6,825 nt of DNA from Vicinamibacteria bacterium (GTDB lineage Bacteria > Acidobacteriota > Vicinamibacteria > Vicinamibacterales > 2-12-FULL-66-21). The notes beneath the pieces were generated by a model. That model searched no databases and had not been told where the DNA came from. It saw nothing but the letters and a program-made list of their open reading frames with translations. Both the position numbers and the translations under genes were made by a program. The stretch covers positions 1 through 6,825 of the forward strand of contig JAICSD010000248.1 of the NCBI GenBank assembly GCA_025937075.1, in the 5' to 3' direction. Below, one piece after another: positions 1 to 4,131 of this stretch (positions are counted from its first letter, which is position 1; each line of letters opens with the position of its first letter).

Positions 1-18
1 ACTAATGCTTGGGCGTCC

Positions 19-54
19 GTTTGGGAGTTGGGCGTTGGAAGTTGGGCGTTGACA
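19..54. repeat. Degenerate heptanucleotide tandem repeat, G-rich
   Basis: Four consecutive 7-base units begin with GTTG: GTTGGGC (27-33), GTTGGAA (34-40), GTTGGGC (41-47) and GTTGACA (48-54). They are preceded by a related imperfect unit, GTTTGGGA (19-26). Read another way, the 12-mer AGTTGGGCGTTG occurs twice, at 26-37 and 40-51, and TTGGGCGT occurs a third time at 9-16. The G pairs are spaced every seven bases, so a two-tier G-quadruplex on the + strand is conceivable. The array lies directly upstream of the flotillin ribosome binding site. It is probably a slippage-derived minisatellite, and any regulatory role is unproven. Confidence 0.7.
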
Positions 55-82
55 CGCTTCAGTGTGAGGAGGAGACAGCCCC

Positions 83-1519
83 ATGGGTGTGCAGATGAGT
101 GTTCAGTTCTGGGTGATCGTCGGCCTGATGGTGCTGGCGATCGCGCTGCTCGGGTCGTTCCTCGCGTCGCTGTACCGCAAGGCCGGTCCGCACGAAGCGC
201 TGATCGTGTACGGCTTTCGCGGAACGCGCATCGTGAAGGGTCACGGCACGGTGATCTTTCCGATGGTGGAGTCGTTTCACCAGCTCTCGCTGGAGCTGAT
301 GTCGTTCGACGTCGCTCCAGTGCAGGACCTCTACACCAAGCAGGGTGTGGCGGTCACCGTCGAAGCGGTCGCGCAGATCAAGGTGAAATCCGACATCGAG
401 TCGATTCAGACCGCGTCGGAGCAGTTCCTGACCAAGCCGCAGGACCAGCGTGAAAGCCTGATCCGGCTCGTGATGGAAGGCCACCTGCGCGGCATCATCG
501 GCCAGTTGACCGTCGAGCAGATCGTGAAGGAGCCGGAGATGGTGGCCGACCGGATGCGGTCCACGTGCGCGGATGACATGAACAAGATGGGCCTCGAAGT
601 CGTGTCGTTCACGATCAAGGAAGTCCGCGACAAGAACGACTACATCGTCAACATGGGCCGCCCCGACGTGGCGCGCATCAAGCGCGACGCCGACGTTGCC
701 GCAGCGGAAGCCGATCGCGACATCGCGATCAAGCGCGCGGAAGCGACGCGAGCGTCGGCGATTGCGAAGGCGCAGGCGGACCAGGAGCGCGTGCTGGCCG
801 AGACGCTCTCGCAGGCCAAGCAGGCCGAGGCGGAGCGCGACCTCGAGATCAAGAAGGCGAACTTCCTCGAGACGGTGAAGAAGCAGCAGGCGCAGGCAGA
901 CAAGGCCTATGAAATCCAGACGAACGTCATGCAGCAGCAGGTCGTCGCGGAAGCCGTCCGCGTGCAGCAGGTCGAGCGCGAGCAGCAGGTGAAGGTGCAG
1001 GAAGCGGAGATCCTGCGGCGCGAGAAGGAGCTGATTGCCACCGTCCTGAAACAGGCGGAGATCGAGCGCCAGCGGATCGAGGTCCTTGCCGAAGCCGAAC
1101 GCGAGCGCCTGAAGACCGAAGCGGAAGGCCACGCCGCGGCGACGCGGGCGCAGGGCGAGGCCGAAGCGGAAATCATCTACAAGAAGGGGGACGCCGAGGC
1201 GCGCGCCATGAACGTCAAGGCCGAAGCGTTCCAGGAGTACAACCAGGCGGCGGTCATCGACAAGCTCCTGACGGGTCTACCCGATGTCGTCCGTGCGCTC
1301 GCGACGCCGCTGAACAACGTCGACAAGATCACGATCGTGTCGACGGGCAACGGCAACTCGGCAGGGCTGCACAAGGTGACCGGCGACATCACCGAGATTG
1401 CCGCGCAGGTGCCGGCGCTCTTCGAGGCGCTCTCGGGCATGCCGATGAACGAGCTGCTCTCGAAGGTGCGGAAGATCGGGGACAAGGCGCCGCGGCCCGA
1501 CGAGCGGGCGGGTGTTTGA
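83..1519 (+). CDS. floT: Flotillin family protein (SPFH/Band 7 domain)
   Basis: Membrane-anchored scaffold of the flotillin family, which oligomerises in the cytoplasmic membrane and organises functional membrane domains. The protein has 478 residues, a usual flotillin length. Residues about 8-30 form one hydrophobic anchor, followed by the family signature region KAGPHEALIVYGF. The SPFH/Band 7 domain spans roughly 30-200 and includes EGHLRGIIGQLTVEQI, MGLEVVSFTIKEVRD and GRPDVARIKRDAD. Residues about 200-390 are a long Glu/Ala/Lys/Arg/Gln-rich coiled coil with the EA-rich repeats typical of flotillins. The C-terminus (VPALFEALSGMPMNELLSKVRKIG) also matches the type-I flotillin tail. Start ATG 83 has AGGAGG at 67-72, ten bases upstream; a second ATG at 95 (residue 5) is possible but worse spaced. 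pspA follows after 50 bases. The NfeD-like partner often found beside flotillins is not in view and could lie upstream. The family call is firm; the symbol is by family, and a yqiK-type name would also fit. Confidence 0.95.
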   Translation: MGVQMSVQFWVIVGLMVLAIALLGSFLASLYRKAGPHEALIVYGFRGTRIVKGHGTVIFPMVESFHQLSLELMSFDVAPVQDLYTKQGVAVTVEAVAQIKVKSDIESIQTASEQFLTKPQDQRESLIRLVMEGHLRGIIGQLTVEQIVKEPEMVADRMRSTCADDMNKMGLEVVSFTIKEVRDKNDYIVNMGRPDVARIKRDADVAAAEADRDIAIKRAEATRASAIAKAQADQERVLAETLSQAKQAEAERDLEIKKANFLETVKKQQAQADKAYEIQTNVMQQQVVAEAVRVQQVEREQQVKVQEAEILRREKELIATVLKQAEIERQRIEVLAEAERERLKTEAEGHAAATRAQGEAEAEIIYKKGDAEARAMNVKAEAFQEYNQAAVIDKLLTGLPDVVRALATPLNNVDKITIVSTGNGNSAGLHKVTGDITEIAAQVPALFEALSGMPMNELLSKVRKIGDKAPRPDERAGV

Positions 1520-1525
1520 GACTGT

Positions 1526-1552
1526 GGGCTTCCGCCTTGCAGGCGGAAGCTC
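1526..1552. repeat. Near-perfect hairpin between the flotillin gene and pspA
   Basis: GCTTCCGCCT (1528-1537) pairs perfectly with AGGCGGAAGC (1541-1550) around the 3-base loop TGC. One G-T pair and one G-C pair extend the stem outward to 12 pairs. The stem starts 7 bases after the flotillin stop codon and ends 4 bases before the AAGGAG of pspA. No T-tract follows, so it does not look like a classical intrinsic terminator. It may stabilise or partly attenuate the transcript, modulate access to the pspA ribosome binding site, or simply be a dispersed REP-like palindrome. Confidence 0.8.
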
Positions 1553-1556
1553 TGCG

Positions 1557-1562
1557 AAGGAG
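1557..1562 (+). promoter_or_regulatory. Shine-Dalgarno that fixes the pspA start
   Basis: AAGGAG lies 7 bases before ATG 1570. It decides between this ATG and an in-frame TTG at 1516 that overlaps the flotillin stop. Starting at 1516 would translate the hairpin and add 18 residues absent from normal PspA N-termini. Confidence 0.85.
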
Positions 1563-1569
1563 CACTGCA

Positions 1570-2229
1570 ATGGCCGTACTTGAACGCGTGGCAACGCTGG
1601 TCCGGGCGAACCTCAACGACCTGATCGATCGCGCCGAGGACCCGGAAAAGATGATCAAGCAGGTGATCCTCGACATGGAGAACCAGCTGCTGCAGGTGAA
1701 GACGCAGGTCGCCGTTGCGATGGCCGATCAGCACCTCCTGCGCAAGAAGCAGCAGGAGCACGAGGATCAGGCAGCCGAGTGGATGAAGAAGGCGGAGCTG
1801 TCCGTGGACAAGCAACAGGACGATCTCGCGCGGGCGGCGCTCGCCCGGTATCAGAGCTTCACGAAGCTCGCGGAGGACTACGGACGCCAGAGCGGCGACC
1901 AGAAGCTGCAGGTCGATGCGCTGAGGAACGCCCTCGAGAAGCTCGAACAGAAGCTGAACGAAGCGCGCGCGAAGAGCGACCTCCTCGTCGCCCAGCATCG
2001 CCGCGCCCGCGCGCTCGACCGCGCCAGCCAGGCGCAGCTCGCGATCGGCGACCGCTCCACCGTTGCCGATTTCGATCGCCTCCGCAACAAGGTGATCCGC
2101 AGCGAGGCCGTCAGTCAGGCGAAGGCGGAGCTGGTCCAGGACGATGTGGATCGGCGGTTCGAGGCGATGGAGAAGGAGGACGAAATCGGCCGGCTGCTGG
2201 ATGCGCTGAAGGCACGGCGCGGGGCGTGA
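1570..2229 (+). CDS. pspA: PspA/IM30 family membrane-stress protein
   Basis: PspA/IM30 (ESCRT-III-like) protein that binds stressed regions of the inner membrane and helps maintain its integrity. At 219 residues it is close to the usual length of about 220. The N-terminus (MAVLERVATLVRANLNDLID) is the amphipathic helix used for membrane binding, followed by the family hallmark AEDPEKMIKQVILDMENQL at about residues 23-41. The rest is almost wholly helical and charged: a long coiled-coil hairpin to about residue 145, then further helices ending in EDEIGRLLDALKARRGA. The reading frame is open upstream to 1516, but the start at 1570 has a well-spaced AAGGAG and matches the family N-terminus. It follows the flotillin gene by 50 bases and precedes the hydrolase gene by 4. 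No pspB, pspC or pspF lies nearby, so the flotillin may be its local membrane partner; that is inferred from order only. Confidence 0.95.
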   Translation: MAVLERVATLVRANLNDLIDRAEDPEKMIKQVILDMENQLLQVKTQVAVAMADQHLLRKKQQEHEDQAAEWMKKAELSVDKQQDDLARAALARYQSFTKLAEDYGRQSGDQKLQVDALRNALEKLEQKLNEARAKSDLLVAQHRRARALDRASQAQLAIGDRSTVADFDRLRNKVIRSEAVSQAKAELVQDDVDRRFEAMEKEDEIGRLLDALKARRGA

Positions 2230-2233
2230 TATC

Positions 2234-4051
2234 GTGCGCGCGATGGCGCGCACCGATGCAGCTGTAACCGCTACTCTTCTCCTTGGCGCGCTGCTGACGG
2301 CGAATGTCTGCAGCGCGCAGTTCCGCACGCTCGACGACCGCTACCCGCCACCAAAATCCACGTCGCTCGCCGAGTGGAAGCCGCGCGCGGCCTACCTGCG
2401 CGAGCACATCCTCGCCTCCGCAGGCCTGCTCCCCTTTCCCGAGAAATCGCCGTTGAACCCGGTCGTCTTCGACGACATTACGCACAAGGACTACACCGTC
2501 TCCAAGGTGTACTTCGAGAGCCTGCCCGGGTTCTTCGTGACCGGCAACCTCTATCGCCCGATCGGCGACGGCCCGTTCCCCGCCGTCCTGAGCCCGCACG
2601 GCCACTGGGCGTACGGCCGTCTCGAAAACACAGACCTCAATTCAGGGCCGGGGCGCGCGATCAATCTCGCGCGGCAGGGCTTCGTCGTCTTCACCTACGA
2701 CATGGTCGGCTACAACGACAGCCGCCAGTTGCCGCACCGCACCTTCAGCGGCAAGCGCGAGTACCTCTGGTCGCCCAGCGTCGGCGGCCTGCAGCTCTGG
2801 GACAGCATCCGCAGCCTCGATTTTCTCGAGTCGCTGCCCTACGTCCGGCGCGACGCCATTGGCGTAACGGGCGAATCGGGGGGCGGCACGCAGACGTTCC
2901 TGCTCGCCGCCGTCGACGACCGCGTCGCGGTCGCCGTACCGGTCAACATGATCTCGCTGCACATGCAGGGCGGCTGCATCTGCGAGAACCCGCCGGGCCT
3001 GCGGCTCGACACGAACAACGTCGAGATCGCCGCGACGATCGCGCCGCGTCCGCTCCTGATGGTCTCCGCCACCGGCGACTGGACGAACGAGACGATGGAG
3101 CTCGAGTATCCGGCGGTACGCGCGTTCTATCAGTTGTTCGGCGCCGAGGATCGCGTAAAGGCCGTCCAGTTCAAGGCGGAGCACAACTACAACAAGGACA
3201 GCCGCGAAGCGATGTATGCGTGGATGGCGCACTGGCTGCAGCACGAACCAGAGGACGTCGCGCGCCCCGAACAGTCCTTCACGCCGGATGCTCCGCCCGA
3301 TCTGCTCGTCTTCCATCACCGGGCGCTGCCGTCCAACGCGGTCACGCGGGAGCAGCTCACGACCAACTGGATCGACGCCGCGGCGCAACAGCTCGCGACG
3401 ACTCCACTGGCGGTGCGCGCCTCAGCGCTTCGCCACGCGCTTGGATACGGCGATGCGTCTCCGCCTTCGCGCTCCGCGCTACGGCGGGCAAGCGCACCCG
3501 CACCCGCACACACACCCGCACCCGCACACGCACCCGCACACGCGCTCGTCCTGATAGCCGGCGACGACCCGGTCGTCGCGCAGGGCCTGCGCGCGCGCGC
3601 ATTCACCGTCCGGCCGATCGCGTTCACGCCATTCGACGCCGATGCCGCAGCGAAGATCGATCACTTCGACACTTACAACCGCACGGCGGCAAGCGGGCGG
3701 GTCGCGGACATCGTGAACGCCGTGCGCGAGCATCCCGGAGCGGCGCTCGTCGCCAGCGGCGACGCCGCTGCCGCCGCGCTCCTCGCGGCCGCCGTCGTCG
3801 CTGTTCCGGTAGCGATCCTCGATCTAGGTACGGTCCAACGGTCCGACGACTGGTTCGCAAATCGCTTCTACATTCCCGGCCTTCGCCGCGCGGGCGACCT
3901 TCAAACGGCCATCGACGCCGCCGCTGGCACGCTCGTCCTGCACAATGTGCGGCCCGGCCTCGAGCTCCGGGCAGCCAGCATCCACGAACAGGCGCTCACC
4001 CCAGCCGAAATTGCCGCGGCGCTGCGCGCAGAGCTCGACCGCAGCCGCTAA
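2234..4051 (+). CDS. Secreted alpha/beta-hydrolase, acetyl xylan esterase-like
   Basis: Predicted exported serine hydrolase of 605 residues, probably a carbohydrate or related ester deacylase; the substrate is not shown. Residues 1-28 form a Sec signal peptide (hydrophobic 9-25, cleavage likely VCSA|QF). The first domain (about 30-345) has an oxyanion-type HGHW at 122-125, nucleophile elbow GESGGG with Ser215, candidate acid Asp282 (ATGDW) and candidate catalytic His317 (EHNYN). A GCICEN segment (Cys248, Cys250) matches the GCxCEN motif I recall from this esterase family. Residues 407-437 are a low-complexity linker of repeat DNA. The second half (about 438-605) looks like a degenerate second hydrolase domain: HFDTYNR at 477-483, a Ser-less elbow-like SGDA at 508-511, YIPG at 546-549 and LHN before 572. 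The GTG at 2234 is 4 bases after the pspA stop; ATG 2243 is an equally plausible start. Neither has a clear Shine-Dalgarno, so coupling to pspA translation is likely. Fold confidence is high, substrate confidence low. Confidence 0.85.
   Translation: MRAMARTDAAVTATLLLGALLTANVCSAQFRTLDDRYPPPKSTSLAEWKPRAAYLREHILASAGLLPFPEKSPLNPVVFDDITHKDYTVSKVYFESLPGFFVTGNLYRPIGDGPFPAVLSPHGHWAYGRLENTDLNSGPGRAINLARQGFVVFTYDMVGYNDSRQLPHRTFSGKREYLWSPSVGGLQLWDSIRSLDFLESLPYVRRDAIGVTGESGGGTQTFLLAAVDDRVAVAVPVNMISLHMQGGCICENPPGLRLDTNNVEIAATIAPRPLLMVSATGDWTNETMELEYPAVRAFYQLFGAEDRVKAVQFKAEHNYNKDSREAMYAWMAHWLQHEPEDVARPEQSFTPDAPPDLLVFHHRALPSNAVTREQLTTNWIDAAAQQLATTPLAVRASALRHALGYGDASPPSRSALRRASAPAPAHTPAPAHAPAHALVLIAGDDPVVAQGLRARAFTVRPIAFTPFDADAAAKIDHFDTYNRTAASGRVADIVNAVREHPGAALVASGDAAAAALLAAAVVAVPVAILDLGTVQRSDDWFANRFYIPGLRRAGDLQTAIDAAAGTLVLHNVRPGLELRAASIHEQALTPAEIAAALRAELDRSR
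3454..3496. repeat. REP-like nested palindrome inside the hydrolase gene
   Basis: Three nested complementary arms are visible: TGCG (3454-3457) with CGCA (3493-3496), CCGCC (3461-3465) with GGCGG (3483-3487), and CGCG (3468-3471) with CGCG (3475-3478) around the loop CTC. The pattern CCGCCTTCGC...GCTACGGCGGGCAAG resembles palindromic repeats I recall scattered through several GC-rich genomes, including acidobacteria; this cannot be verified here. It is read in frame as residues 407-420, rich in Ser, Pro and Arg. Confidence 0.6.
3493..3540. repeat. Hexanucleotide microsatellite (eight CGCACM units) in the hydrolase linker
   Basis: Eight consecutive hexamers run CGCACC, CGCACC, CGCACA, CACACC, CGCACC, CGCACA, CGCACC, CGCACA. 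They encode an Ala/Pro/His stretch at residues 421-436 (APAPAHTPAPAHAPAH). Because the unit is six bases, expansion or contraction changes the linker by two residues without shifting the frame. The array abuts and overlaps the outer arm of the REP-like palindrome. Confidence 0.9.
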
Positions 4052-4131
4052 CTGGCGCCTTGACACTGCGTTAGCGCAAGACATACGCTTTGGGGTTCGA
4101 GGCACTACTAACCAAAGAGGGAGGAAGGGAT
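4052..4131 (+). promoter_or_regulatory. Receptor upstream region: candidate promoter, dyads and ribosome binding site
   Basis: A consensus -35 hexamer TTGACA lies at 4060-4065. The best -10 candidate is the weak TACGCT at 4084-4089, with an 18-base spacer. Between them is a short dyad, TGCG (4067-4070) with CGCA (4075-4078), which could be an operator. A second pairing, CTTTGG (4088-4093) with CCAAAG (4112-4117), would fall in the leader just before the ribosome binding site. GGAGG at 4120-4124, within a longer purine run, is 7 bases from ATG 4132. The ribosome binding site is secure; the promoter is plausible; the dyads are weak. Confidence 0.45.

Noticed and set aside
49..77. TTGACA at 49-54 as the -35 of a flotillin promoter
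   Set aside because: A -10 at normal spacing would fall in the ribosome binding site (about 72-77) with no TATAAT-like sequence, and transcription would begin at or after the start codon. The hexamer is a by-product of the heptad repeat.
59..1132. A 357-codon open frame on the minus strand opposite the flotillin gene
   Set aside because: It is the mirror of the Glu/Ala-rich coiled coil in GC-rich codons, giving a repetitive Leu/Arg/His product with no family resemblance. The + strand flotillin is unambiguous.
1526..1552. Intrinsic terminator after the flotillin gene
   Set aside because: The stem is strong but is followed by CTGCGAAGGAG rather than a T-run, and pspA starts within 20 bases.
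1177..2328. A 383-codon minus-strand frame across the flotillin tail and pspA
   Set aside because: Low-complexity Leu/Arg-rich product produced by third-position GC bias opposite two recognised genes.
3493..3540. CRISPR-like or integration-site repeat
   Set aside because: Units are six bases with no spacers and are translated in frame; it is a simple microsatellite.
2374..4074. A 566-codon + strand frame overlapping the hydrolase in another phase
   Set aside because: Extreme Arg/Ala/Pro composition typical of an out-of-phase reading of GC-rich coding DNA; the hydrolase frame has a signal peptide and catalytic motifs.
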